Shown one piece after another: positions 21,451-33,300 of a stretch of 64,000 nt of DNA. The position numbers were made by a program, and so were the translations under genes. The notes beneath the pieces are model-generated. The model was given only the letters and a program-made list of their open reading frames with translations, was not told where the DNA came from and did no database searches. This DNA comes from Ichthyophis bannanicus (Eukaryota > Chordata > Amphibia > Gymnophiona > Ichthyophiidae), in contig CM066032.1 of the NCBI GenBank assembly GCA_033557465.1, positions 1,316,364,025 to 1,316,428,024 on the forward strand, given 5' to 3'. Positions within the stretch are counted from its first letter, which is position 1; each line of letters begins with the position of its first letter.

Positions 21451-22200
21451 TAAACCGTTATCTAAATTATACCCTTATTTTTAATTTTGAAATTTAATAA
21501 AATATCTATCTTAAAACTATATTGTAATGTTGATCATTTGACTGGCTTGCCCTTAGTAATCATTGCATATTAATAAATAGCAAGATTATTATTAATAACG
21601 CTTTACAGAACAATGCATATATATCAATAATGATCTCCCTTGGGCGTAGTTTGAAAAGGATCAATATGTTGATTTACGTGCCCACAACTCCATAGATCAG
21701 ACATGAACAAATAGTTATAGGGTTCACCAATAATGCCAGGGACTCGGTGGAGTAAGAAAATACAATTCTTTGGAAACCCCCTTTTTAAAAAAATAAAAAA
21801 ATCAGCGTGATAAAGCGCACACTAAAATGAGTGTTGAAACATTCCTCTGCATTTGTTCATTCCTCTTGGCTCCTTTATTATTCATGTTGTCTTGCCCCCT
21901 TTAGTGATATATCGATTTGGACATGCATTAGAACATACAGGTATGTTTGTACCATATTATTTGGCACACCCCCTTGATGAGTGAGTTTTTTCTTAGTACA
22001 TATAATTTAAGTGTTTATGTATTTATGATTTTCATGGTTTTATATATTTCAATTAATAATTCATTCATTTACACGTGTTCATTTATTGTTATTACTTTTA
22101 CAATTCGTATGTCAAATGATGTTTTTAGGCTCCGATGTAATTATAGTGCTGTACATGTATGTGATTTTAATTAAGCAATAATTTTTAATTTGTAATCTTT
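21451..22200. other. AT-rich segment between A and B
   Basis: This is strongly A+T-rich with no recognised coding or repeat family. It separates the two head-to-head copies A and B. Confidence 0.4.
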
Positions 22201-23028
22201 GGGGCATGTTTACTAAAAACCGCAATTGTGCGCGCCGCACAATAGCGCACGGAAAAGCGGCACTCAAACGCTCCTAAATGCTCTTAAATGCCCCGCACAC
22301 GTGCGACGAACCCCCGCGCATGTGCGCGACACACTAACGGGCCCCGCACAAGTACGGGCCCGCAAATGTCCGATAGAGGCGTGGAAAGGCTAACGGAGGG
22401 CGGAGGAAGGCCCCCAAGGGGCGGAGAGACGGGGTCAATGGGCGGGGAAGGGAAGGGGAGAGGCCCCTCGCACAGTTGTGGGCCCGAATTTACATTGAAA
22501 AAATAGCGCGAGTGAAACACTCGCGGTAGAGGGCAGTGAAAGGGAAGAGAAACTATTTCCGTCAGCAATGTACAGCAAAACCGGGGAAACCTGCAAAACG
22601 TGAGCAGTGTGATACAAGTGCACAGCTCAAAAGTGAAATTAAAAATAGAAAATGACCACAACAAAAATATTAAAAACAGTAATTCAGCTGGGGAACAGTT
22701 ATAGTAATGGGCAAAACTAAAAAACACACCCAGGAAAGCTCCAAAAAAAAATATTAATTATGGAAAGGTGTACGGAGCGGAGACTCTTCCAAAAACATTT
22801 CCTTTTTTTGGAGCTTTCCTGGGAGTGTTTGCTATGTTTGCCCATTAATATCACTGTTGCCCATCTTGGTTATATTGTATTCCCCTTTTTCCGTGGTCAT
22901 TTCTGGGTTTTATTTGCACGTTTGTCACCAGACAGGGTGAAGGAGCCCACAGTAAAAATGCGCAGAGCAGGGTTTGTGACTCCATCCTGCTAGGTGTACT
23001 ATCTCCAGGGACTACACTGTCTCTGTGG

Positions 23029-23101
23029 CCACAGTGTGGTGCAGCAGAGAGAGCCAGTACCTCTAGGACCAGAGGGTCAGAGGTTCAAATCCCAGCTGGG
23101 G
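23029..23101 (+). repeat. tRNA-like module B1 with perfect A- and B-boxes
   Basis: A-box TGGTGCAGCAG (23037-23047) and B-box GGTTCAAATCC (23082-23092), followed by 'cagctggggcac'. This is the equivalent of A6 and E1. Confidence 0.75.
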
Positions 23102-23483
23102 CACTTGCCAGCCCAGGCCTTATATTTTACCCACCACTGAACAAATATATCACACACACCCCTGTCCTGCAGGGAACATAGGCATGGGGAAATCACCCAT
23201 ATTTTACCCAACACCACACAAACACCACAACAATGGGCATTACCTACAGCCAAGTCCCCCTAATGCAGTCCCGTACTGCCACATTGCAATCAGGTCATCT
23301 ACTTTCTCTGAGAGAGGCCCATGCCAGCATGTTGGCAGACGAGTACATGTGGTGCAGGGGGCAGTGGCTGCTAGCCACAGAGGACAGAGGCCTAGCCATG
23401 TGTTGGCTGGCACAGTCCACTGCAACACAGGCCCTGCCGGATCCACAGTCATGGGCTATCTAGGGAAATCAGCCAATCTGAGG

Positions 23484-23560
23484 CTACATGGTGGTGCAGT
23501 GCACACAGACAGTGCATGCAAGAACAAAAGGTCACAGGTTCAAAGCCCAGTTGGGGCTAC
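23484..23560 (+). repeat. tRNA-like module B2
   Basis: TGGTGCAGTGC (23492-23502) and GGTTCAAAGCC (23537-23547). This is the equivalent of A5 and E2. Confidence 0.65.
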
Positions 23561-25479
23561 TGCCAATCCTGCCCACATATTTTTCCCACAAATAAACAGT
23601 GACAGTAAGGACACACCTTTCGTGAGGAGGACATATGCAATGGTAATACGTCTATCTTTTACCCCACTGAACACAGACACCATGAACAGGGGCAGTACCT
23701 AGAGCAGACTCTCCCAAATGCAGTCCTGGTGGGCCACACACCAGTCAGGTTCCATGCTGCCACTCATACAAATGCCTGTGCTGTATATCTATGCACCACC
23801 CCCATGACACGTAGATGTAGCTCATGCATATTCATGAGGGACAGCAGGAAAACCCGAACAGTGTGATGCAAAACTGGACTGGATTTGGGAAGCTCTGCCG
23901 TAAAGCAGCAGCCAACAGGGGCAGACACACCCACACCCACACCCACAGGCCCCATTGGCCAATGTCCCCTGGAGAGGCAGAACATTGGACCCTGCGTGCA
24001 TCTCCCAATACTAGCACTTGCATACCTTAGCAATGTCACCCTACACCTGAGGTACACGTTACACAGCTCTGAAACGTTTGCTAGGAGTACTGGCTGATAG
24101 ATATCCCTACGTTACGCACATACTGCTAGTTGACCCCATCCGAACAATCTGTTTGGTGTCTGCGGTGCCTGTCCAGGCCTGGCCTCTGACGGTGTTTACC
24201 ACCCTAGGGAGTGACCCCCAGCAGTACTGCGTAATATATCCATGCCTGTGCCGTGCCCAGGACCGGTGTGGTGGCCAAGGCTAATCACCTCCTCAATAGC
24301 ATCACGATGCTGGCATAGGTGTGGGAGTGTGTGTCTGTCTATACAGTGTGTGTTGGCTGCAAACACCGTCCACAACCCACACTGCCAGCACTACTGCCAG
24401 TATTAACCTGCCAATGTGCATAATGAGCAGCAAGGTACTATGGGTATAGCTCAGACATGGTGGGCTGGCCAGGATGCATCTGCACAGGGCATAGGGCACT
24501 GGCTGTGACATTGTAGTGCCCGGCCACCACCTACACAGACAGGGTGACCTCTGTATGTGCTGCTGTGGGAGCACTCTCACCCTGAGTGTGCAGTGATGAC
24601 AGCATGGCTAGGCACCCCCATAGTGCTATATTGTGTTTCTCTCTTGTGATATATATGGGTTTCCTGTTGGGGCCTCCTCACAGACCTCTCTGCTTGTGTG
24701 TGCTGCCACCCCAGTTTTGGGTGCATGCATTTCCATCAGGACTAACCAGCAGACTGTTCACAGCTGGTATGTGTCTTGATGGAGCACCCTGCAGGGTGCA
24801 ATGGCTGATGGCTTGCTGCAGGAGAATATCAGATAGTGGTGGGGTGCATCTTTGGATAGCCGGGCCTAAAGTCTGTCTGATATTGTGTTATGGATGTGTG
24901 TGGAGCTGCTTGGATTGCCCTGTGGAGTGTCTGTTCCCCACTCTGCTGCCATTGGGGGGGGGGGAGGAGAAAGAAAATCTGTTGATGGGAGGCCCTGTTT
25001 GCCACCGCCGTCAGACAGAGATATCCAAGATGTTTCTGCAGCACCTACCTATCTCACAGGTTATTACTGCTTTGGAGCTCTGGCATGGCCTCAATCAGCC
25101 ATGGATGGTGTTGTGGACCTGGTCCTTGGCGCCACATTACACCCTCAGGCTGAGCACAGTACCCGCACAATGTGATGGTGTTAAGCTACTCTTTGCCGGT
25201 AGTCCACCCGCTCAGGACACCCTACCGGACCGAGGTGCTGTGTGGGTGCACACGGACACTTCCGCCTACCAGGCCGGGGAGCTTTTGGGGGGCATTCCCC
25301 ATCTTGAGTGCATCTGTGGACAGCTGATTTGCATGTGCAGTGCATCATGGGTACGGGTGGCCTAACCCTATCCTGTTTCCAACAGCAGACTGTCTCTGAG
25401 GTGATGTGCAGGCTCTCTGCAGTCAGCCAGGGGCTTGCTTACAGCTATAGAGCGGTAGCCAAACTGAGGAATTGCCTCC

Positions 25480-26445
25480 CTGCTGGTGATGAGTTTCTAA
25501 ACATTAAATCGCCGCTCGCAGTACTTCTTATTTTCATTTTTTTCAAAGCTGTCACTAAAGAAATCAACTGGCCTCTCAGCATCACGTTACCTGCTTCCCA
25601 CACTGTGAAGATGGACGTATCCCCAAGGTCATTGAAGCGAAGATGTTCTCCCCCAACCCTTCCTAACAGCCTTTAATAAATCCAGGTTTTTAAGTAGGTG
25701 TTAGGGTAGATTCCATAGATGCGGGGGCAATTCCCCATTTATTACATTCCACGCCAAAGAAAATTGATAGTGATCTGAAGGTCCGATCGGGCTTATCTCC
25801 ACCTTGGTAACCGATGGCAATTAAGACTGTGAAATTAGCCACTGATCAATGCGTGAATAAGTTAAATGAGCTGTTGAGAAAAAAGTATTATGGTGTTCGC
25901 CAGGATGGAGCGTGTGCCAGGCCTCACACAGTTCCCAATCCGCCAAAAGAGTTGCAAGGTGAGGGGGTTGTAAGGTAGCAGCATTTCCTCGTCCCTTTCT
26001 ATCAAGTTCCAAGAAAACACAGTTAAAATCGCCCTCCATAAAATGATCCCGTTGCACATACAATTTTAGATCTCTCAATAGGGCTTGTAGCATACCCGCA
26101 ATCTCTGTCGGGGGAACGTAGACATTAACCAATGTTATTAAGGACTCATATATAGAGCCAATAAGTATCATGTATTATTCATAAGGGTCCATAAATTGGG
26201 TGGTCAATGAAAAAAGACAAGTGTGAGAGAATATGGTAAGCACCCTACGCTTGTGCGAGGTAAAACTAGCATCAAAAATCTGTGGATACTTTGAAGAAAT
26301 AAACTGTAGATGATCTTGCACAGCTAAATGTGTCTCTTGTAGAAAAACTACATCAGCTCAAGATCTACATACCTGATCGAATACTCGCCTCCATTTAATA
26401 GAGTGGTAAAGCCCTCGGACATTCTAGGAAATAATCTTAGGCATC
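25480..26445 (-). pseudogene. L1/Tx1-type LINE ORF2, endonuclease domain
   Basis: From about 26445 on the minus strand: start-like 'MPKIIS', then 'FLQETHLAVQDHLQF', 'LVNVYVPPTEIAGMLQALL', 'FMEGDFNCVF' (the GDFN active-site block), 'TYSRIDQWLIS' (dimer/DNA-binding block), and on to 'GDTSIFTVWEAGNVMLRGQLI'. This is the apurinic-like endonuclease at the N-terminus of L1/Tx1 ORF2. Several stops and frameshifts are present. It belongs to the same element as 13900-16540 and 31273-33300; the C-terminal side ends where element B's broken edge begins. Confidence 0.85.
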
Positions 26446-27172
26446 AAACCACATGAGTAGCGCAAATGTGAACTCTCTCAGAGGTGTCAGGCCCGAGGGT
26501 GCCACTGCTAAAGAAAGAAGAGAAATCATAGTCTCCCAAAAAGATCTCCACCACTCCATCCTCACACCAATATAGTCCTCTCCCCTGTACGCTCCATCCA
26601 AAAAGACACCCCCAATTCGTCCGCCTCCCTTGCTCCAATCCCTCCTCTCTCCCCTTAAGACCCTGCGGCCCTAAGCCATAAGGGCAGCAATAGTTTACTG
26701 AAAAATACAGAAAAGTATAAGATGCAAAGCACCTGAGAAACCTAAGGGGTATAAAAATAAGACCACTCGTCCACAGCTTACCCAAAATCCCACCTCCTGA
26801 ACTATTCTCCACACCCCCATACCCTTCCTAGTGCTTATATCCTCACCAGGGAAATACCCTCCCCTCCTCTCTCATCCCTCCCTTCAGCCCAGCCCCCCAA
26901 AGACCTACAGTAGCTACTAGCAAATGTATGAATGCCCTTTGAGATCACCAGGGAAACCAGAACCCCTCAACCTCCCCCTCTTTTACCATTACTGAAGACT
27001 TGTACAGGGGAGTTCACCAGAACTACAAAGAACAGAACTGAAGAGTAAACATAGTAAAAATACTACTGCAGTAGAATCAGCAACACAGCACAGAAGTGCA
27101 ATATCAATCAGGTCGCTTTATTCTGGGTGTCTTACACTTTGCCCTCAAATTGGCGATGAGACCTGGGTACTT
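26446..27172 (-). mobile_element. L1/Tx1 inter-ORF/ORF1-end region
   Basis: This lies between the ORF2 start (26445) and the insertion site of element C. It has short decayed frames only. It continues at 31273 on the other side of C. Confidence 0.6.
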
Positions 27173-27507
27173 TATGGGGCATGTTTACTAAACCACGGTA
27201 ATGTCATTCCGTGGTAAAGGTAGAGTTGCCCATATAAAGGAGTGGGCGGAGCAGCAGTAAAGTTGTGTGTCAGATAAGGTGCGTTATAAAGCACGTTAAA
27301 AGGCGTGTTATAAGGCACCGTAGAAGGCACGTGCCTTACGTGCCTTATAAAGCGCCTTATAATGCGCCATATAAGGCGCGTTATAAGGTGCTTTGTACTG
27401 TGTTCCCAATTAGGAGCCTTGTTATGTCTTTTAAGGAGTGTTGAGAGCTGCAAAGATATGACTATCACAGGCAAGCAAAATATCTGCCTTGGACAGGGGG
27501 GAACAAC

Positions 27508-27572
27508 AGGGAATTAAACCCATGACCTCTGCCACTACAGTCAGCACTGTAACCAGTGGGCTACAGCTCTCT
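27508..27572 (-). repeat. tRNA-like module C1
   Basis: Minus strand: A-box-like TAGCCCACTGG and B-box-like GGTTTAATTCC. It is equivalent in position to A4 and E5. Confidence 0.65.
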
Positions 27573-27583
27573 AGTGTCTAACA

Positions 27584-28128
27584 CAGTGTTTCCCAACCCA
27601 GTCCTACGGGGCACACCGGCCAGTCAGGTTTTCGGGATATCCCTAATGACTATGCATGAGATATATATGCATTAGAGATATCCTGCCAACCTGACTGGTT
27701 TGTGGCCCTCCAGGGCTGGATTTGGAGACCCCTGCCTTACACCTCTGTCATTTAAGATTGTGAGTGGGCAAGGTGCAGATGTCCTAGACATCGAAAGGGT
27801 ATATAGAATGTGACACATTCCTCCTCGATTCTCACCACCACCAAAAAGTTGTCTAATAGACAATATTTTGGTGGTGGTGAGAATCGAGGAAGAATGTGTC
27901 ACATTCTATATACCCTTTCGATGTCTAGGACATCTGCACCTTGCCCACTCACAATCTTAAATGACAGAGGTGTAAGGCAGGGGTCTCCAAATCCAGCCCT
28001 GGAGGGCCACAAACCAGTCAGGTTGGCAGGATATCTCTAATGCATATATATCTCATGCATAGTCATTAGGGATATCCCGAAAACCTGACTGGCCGGTGTG
28101 CCCCGTAGGACTGGGTTGGGAAACACTG
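27584..28128. mobile_element. hAT-type foldback, near-perfect 545-bp palindrome
   Basis: The ends CAGTGTTTCCCAACCC and its inverse are flanked by a perfect 8-bp duplication GTCTAACA (27576-27583 and 28129-28136), the hAT hallmark. The two arms (~265 bp each) are almost identical; differences cluster at the centre near 27845-27870. Each arm is itself built like a smaller palindromic element ('aggttttcgggatatccctaatgactatgcat' followed by its partner). The empty site is seen in element A at the same position. Mirror-image frames on both strands are a by-product. Confidence 0.9.
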
Positions 28129-30100
28129 GTCTAACACACTCCTGGCTGGCTACAGAAAGACTGCAGGTGACCACACAAGCTGTCTGCTGTGGTTATCAGG
28201 ATAGAGTAGACCCACCCATACCCATGATGCATTGCACATGCAGATCAGCAGCCTACGTCTGATCACAAGATGGGGTATGCACCACTATAGCACCCCGGCC
28301 TGGTAGTGGGAACTGACCGTGTGTGTTACTGGCACAGAGTAGCTACAGACCGTGACAGCATGCGGTTCCTGTGCTCACCCTGAGGGTGAAGTGGGGGGCC
28401 CAGCACCAGGTCAGCAGCACATGGCTGATATAGGCTGTGCTGCAGGTCCTCATCAGTGTCAGTATGTGATGGGTAGTTCCTGCAAACACCCCTAGGATAA
28501 ACCTGTGTCCATCTGTATTTCCCAATCATGTCTAGGTTTTGTGGACTATGATGCACCCAGAACAGTGCATATTCTGTGTGGGTGCTATGGTCTCAGAATA
28601 AATGAAGGGTGGTATTCAGACCCCAAAGCGGATTATATGAGCACCACCCAACCTGCCCCTGTGGGTCAGGATTGGGAACAGGATCCCCCACCAACAGATC
28701 CACATTCTACATCCCTGCAATGGTGGAAGTAGAGGGGACCATCGACCCCAGTCCTGCTGGGGAACAAATACCCTACAGGGCAGGCAATGCAGATCTGTAC
28801 ACATCCATAAGGCAATTGCAGACAGACAGTAGGCCTGGAAATGCTCAGCTGCCCCCCACCACTATCTGACATTCTCCAGCCGCTGCACCCTGCAAGGTGT
28901 TCCAGCCATACACATACTAACTACAGACAGTCTACTAGCTAGTCCATAATGCATGTTCCTGGAGGGGATGTGAGCACACCCACCAAGCAGCTAAGTCAGT
29001 GATTGGGCCCCAGAAAAAAGAGCCCATAAATATCACTTGAGAAAAATGCTATATAGCCCTATGGGGGAACTTAGCCATGCCGTGGTCACTGTTCAGTCAG
29101 TGTGAGAGTGACCTCCCAGCAGGACATGCTGTGGCCACCCTGTCCGTGCAGGTAGTGGCCGGCTACTACAATGTCCCAGGCATTGCCTTTTGCCCAGTGC
29201 AGATGTATCCAGGCCAGGCCACCCTGTCCAGGCTATACCCACAGTACCTTGCTCCTCATTATGCACATTGTCAACAGTGTAAGCAGTGTGGCTGAGGAAG
29301 GTGTTGGCAGACACCACACACTGGATAGACAGATACACACTCCCACACCTATGCCAGCATTGTGCAACTATAGAGGCTCTTGGCAGCCCTGGCCATTGCA
29401 CCAGTCCTGGGCACAGTGCAGGCATGGCTATGGTACGCAATACTGTTGGGGTCACTCCCCAGGGTGGTGAACACTGTCAGACACCAGACCTGAAACACAC
29501 TCCACAGACATCAGAGAGGTTGGTATGATACAGCTCAATGAGCAGATTGTGCTCAACTTAGGAATTGCTATCTGCCAGAAATCATAGCAACCTCTTGATA
29601 TATGTGTACCGTATTCCCAGATTTAGGGTGGCATTGCTAAGGTATGCAAGTGCTAGTATTGGGAGATGCATGCAGGGCCCAACATCCTGCCTCTCCAGGA
29701 GGCTTTGGATACTGGAGCCTGTGGGTGCGGGCGTATCTGCCCCTGTTGGCGCTGCTCTAGGGCAGAGGTTCCCAACTCCCGTCCTGGTGGGCCAAACACT
29801 GTTCGGGTTTTCATGCTGTCCCAAATGAATATGCATGAGATACATCTGCATACCATGGGGGCGGCGCATAGAAATGCAGCACAGGCATCTGTATTAGAGA
29901 CAGCATGAAACCTGAATGGTGTTTGGCCCTCCAGGACTGCATTTGGGAAACTCTGCTCTAGGTATTGCGCATGTTTATGGTGTCTGTGCTCTGTAGGGTA
30001 AAATATAGGCGTTTCGGGCATGTTTAATTTATCTGCAATAAAGGTTCCGTCTTTATTACCACGTTTTAGTAGTGGGTAAAATATGGGGACTGGGTTGGCA

Positions 30101-30178
30101 GGAACCACAGCTGGGACTTGAATCTGTGATCTTCTGCTCCTGAACACACTGGCTGTGTGTACTGCACCACTGTGTTGC
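30101..30178 (-). repeat. tRNA-like module C2
   Basis: The minus strand reads TGGTGCAGTAC, then GATTCAAGTCCCAGCTG. It is related to A5/B2 and E4. Confidence 0.6.
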
Positions 30179-31272
30179 CACAGGGGCAGTTCATTCCTTG
30201 GGGATACCATGACTGTTCGTCAGACAGGGCCTGTCTGTTGCAGTGCATGGCACCCACCTACACAGGGCTAGGCCATGGTCTGCTGTCGGCAGCTGCCACT
30301 GCCCCCTCTACCACCAGTACTCCTCCGCCACCATGCTGACATGCCCTTCTGCTGGTGGTGCTGGTGGTGTGCCATCTTAGGCCATCCAGTGTGTGGGTAG
30401 GCGGCTGCCTATAGTGCGGGTTCTGGGGTAAGGGTGCCTGCATAGACGTCCACGCTCCCCCCACCACCGCCTGCCAATGTTCTGTGCCCTTGGGGGTACC
30501 TGCTGGGTACTATCCCCTGTGACACTGTGGGAAACACACTCGTGCCCATGTTGGGCTCTCATCAGTTCCTGTCTGGCTGCTCTACTGTTTTAGCATTCCT
30601 ATTGGCCATCTAGGCATCACCCTAGTCCACACTTTGGCCCAGCTGCACCGCAGCATGTGCCGCCTGCAGCCCTATGCATCCCATTTTCCAGCATCTGTCC
30701 AGTTGCCCATTCCAAAATGCCCACCCTGCTATTGCGGAACATGTGCATGCCATAGGGAACCTATTGCACTGTGGGATCATTCACCTTGTAAGGGGAAAGA
30801 GCATAGACCCTTCCAAACGTAATATCTTTTTTTTTTGGAGCTTTCTTGGTAGTGTTTTTTGATGTTTCCCATTACTATCACTATTGCTCAGCTTGGTTAT
30901 GGATTTTTTACAGTTTGTTCAGGTCATTTTCAATGTTTATTTTCCCTTTTGTTCCGTGCACATGTATCACACTTATCACTTTTTGTAGGTTTCCCTGGCT
31001 TTGCTGTACATTGCTGACTGAAATGGTTTCTCTCTCCTGAAATTGTGTGCTAACACCTGGTTTTCAGTTGCGTTAGGATTCAACCCTTAAGTTCTCTGCG
31101 TTAGTTTGAATGGGGCCTCTCCCTGCCCACTCCCTGCCCATTGACCCCTTCTTCCCGCCCTCTCTCCACCCTTTTTTGCACTTAACGCGGCCGGGAACGC
31201 ACCTTAACGCGCCTTAACGCGCCTTAACGTAGCCGCTGCTACTTTAACGCAGTTTAGTAAACATGCCCCTAT

Positions 31273-32180
31273 GTCTTTTTAGACTCTCTGTGGTCATTAT
31301 GCTGGCGCAGTGTATGTCAGTCTTCATTTTGTATCAGATCTAAAAAGTTCAAACAAGCTAAGAGTTCTGTAATCTTGTGGGCCATGTTGTTCCATTTGAA
31401 AAGAAGCACAAAGGGGAATCCCCATCTGTAATGAAGAGCTTTTTTCTGAAGAATCATCTTAGAGGTTTAAAACTTCAGCGGCACTCCAACGTATACTGGG
31501 ATAAGTCCTGATATATCTGAATCTTGTGTTCACAGAGGGTTACCACACGTTTGCCACGTAGATTGCTAAGCAAGCTTAAATTATCCACGAAAAAGGAGAA
31601 ACAGACTACAATAGGATGAGGTCGAGCACCTCCCTGTGATCAGAATCCAGCACCCCGATGTGCGCACTCCAACTTCAACAGGCTTAGTCCCCCTGGGACA
31701 CAGCAAGAGTAAATTTCTTGAACAAGCAGTATCGTATTCTCCTGGCCACCAGAAGCTCCTGAACTCTTAAGACTCGTATATTATTGCGGCGCTACCTGTT
31801 CTTTAATTCATCATGTTGGACTTTAAGGTCCCTCATGAGTTGATCTAGTTTATTTATTATGGACTGGAAAAATGCTGTAGCATCAATTTGTTCCCCGATG
31901 TTTATTTCATTTTGTGCAACTCAATCATCTAGAGCTTTCATATCCGATCATAGCTCTGTAATGGCTGTGGAAAAATCTAATCAGGATGACCTGCATAAGG
32001 TCTGCCTTGGTAGCAGGTGAGGAAGTCTCATCCTCTTGGTGAGCATGAGGGCTCGGGGGCGAGACTCTATGCCTGGGAGGACTCTCGACGCCCGATTTGT
32101 CATACATTCTTGAGAACTTGAACAGCATAGCAGCATATGTGTTTTTGGAGGACATGATGAAAGGTTCTCCAAAAACACGA
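31273..32180 (-). pseudogene. L1/Tx1-type LINE ORF1 (decayed)
   Basis: From about 32152 the minus strand reads 'SSKNTYAAMLFKFSRMYDKSG', an acidic/Ser stretch and 'SPATKADLMQVI', and after several stops a C-terminal block like 'LQKKALHYRWGFPFVLLFKWN'. That resembles the 'YRWGFP' region of Tx1-group ORF1 proteins. ORF1 proteins are RNA-binding chaperones of the L1 RNP. Many stops make it dead. Element C sits downstream. Confidence 0.7.
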
Positions 32181-33300
32181 GAATACGAGTACGAGAGTAT
32201 ACACCCCCAGACTCTGTGCAAGTCTAGAATAGATGCCAAGAAAAGTACCCCAGACACCACAAAAATAAAGTGGTTGTCTTCACTATTGAGGAAAAATTGG
32301 AACTGGAATGCAGTGAATGCACAGACCACCAGATGGCGATCCTATCCCACAGTAGGTGTGAATGCAGAAGATGCGAGGAGGAGGAGGAGGAGGAGGAGGA
32401 GGGGAGGAGGGGAGGAGGGGGGGGGGAGAAGCCAAATGTTGCCAGCAGCTCAGAATCGTAGCATCTACAGCTCTGACACAGGCGCTGAAACACACCTCAC
32501 TTCACAAGGCTGGAACAATAGAGAAGGCAGAGGATCCACTCAGGCAGACATAAATCATGTAAGGAGAGTCCAGAACCACCTACTCATACCTGGGAGGAAA
32601 AGAGAGATGACCCAGGCAGCGGAATCACACTTCCAGCGATAGCATCAGAGCGTGAGAGGAAGTAAGGACACACAACTCTGGAAACATTAATTCTCCCGCC
32701 ACCAGTGAAACGCTTCTGCATGTCACCATGTGTTTCAACACTGCGTTCCAGCACCAAGAGGCAGGAGATGATGGTGACTAGGAAGATCTAGTTGACAAAG
32801 TGTCAGGAAACGTGAGGAAGACACTTACTTCATTGCACCTCAGCCACGGAAAAGCCTGGGGGGACAAACCGCTCCATCAGATGTTTCTAAGCCTTTGATC
32901 CTGTTCAGAGGGATCAGCCTCGGCAGCAGCGAGGGGTCAGGCAACAGATTAGAAGCCGGGTGACAGCAACAGAGGGAGGCAGCAACCAGGGAGAGCACTG
33001 TAACCACTATGGATAGCAGCCACAGAGGCAGTGATCACGCTTCCGGCACAATCAAGGTCGGTAATGCCAAGGGTTACTTTTCAAGCCGCACAGAAAGGAG
33101 GTGTCTAACCCTGGAGAGAGTCCCGGTTAGATGATAAGGGGCTCTGCATTCACAGCGATCGGACAGTTCTTCCCTAAGCAGGAGCCAACAGGTAATCAAG
33201 TGGAGCTCAATTAGGTTAGGGCTTGTTGGCAGGGATGATGTTTAGCGCAGCAGCTTTTGATTTGGGATCCTCTGGGCAGGAGCAACTTCAAATTGCGGCC
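32181..33300 (-). mobile_element. Presumed 5' region of the same L1/Tx1 element
   Basis: This is upstream of the ORF1 start on the minus strand. It holds a GGA/GGGA microsatellite at 32375-32430. The exact 5' end cannot be placed; sequence character changes near 33300. Confidence 0.4.
32375..32430 (+). repeat. (GGA)n / (GGGA)n microsatellite
   Basis: Simple purine run 'gaggaggaggagg...ggggggg'. Any frames through it are poly-Glu/Gly artefacts. Confidence 0.95.

Larger units (their letters stand above)
22201..25465 (-). mobile_element. Element B: second copy, inverted relative to A, right end lost
   Basis: It begins GGGGCATGTTTACTAAA at 22201 and runs as the reverse complement of A (18040-21372) with high identity, including a 68-base stretch around 24725-24785 that matches without change. 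It ends inside the tRNA-like module equivalent to 17984-18052, so the outer ~1.5 kb with minisatellite and second TIR is missing. It has no RTE micro-insertion. It contains modules at 23029 and 23484 and a degenerate hAT-like foldback at 23700-23900. No protein-coding gene is supported. Confidence 0.8.
27176..31269 (+). mobile_element. Element C: 4.1 kb TIR transposon related to A, B and E
   Basis: The left end GGGGCATGTTTACTAAA (27176-27192) and inverted right end (ending 31269) are flanked by a 3-bp duplication TAT (27173-27175, 31270-31272). The interior aligns to A in the same orientation in several blocks (for example 28225 'cccatgatgca' and 30836-31040 against 20795-21000). The subterminal repeats differ from A/B/E: here they are GCGTTATAAGGCAC-type on the left and CGCCTTAACG-type on the right. 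A 545-bp hAT foldback is nested at 27584. Two tRNA-like modules are kept. No conserved protein is seen. Confidence 0.85.

Noticed and set aside
23184..23702. 172-codon open frame in element B (mirrored in A at 19957-20349)
   Set aside because: Not kept open in C or E, composition like the surrounding non-coding element, tRNA-like modules lie inside it; chance frame.
24586..25365. 259-codon open frame in element B
   Set aside because: The equivalent regions in A, C and E contain stops and frameshifts; no domain resemblance.
27672..28040. Two near-identical 76-codon frames on opposite strands
   Set aside because: By-product of the palindrome at 27584-28128.
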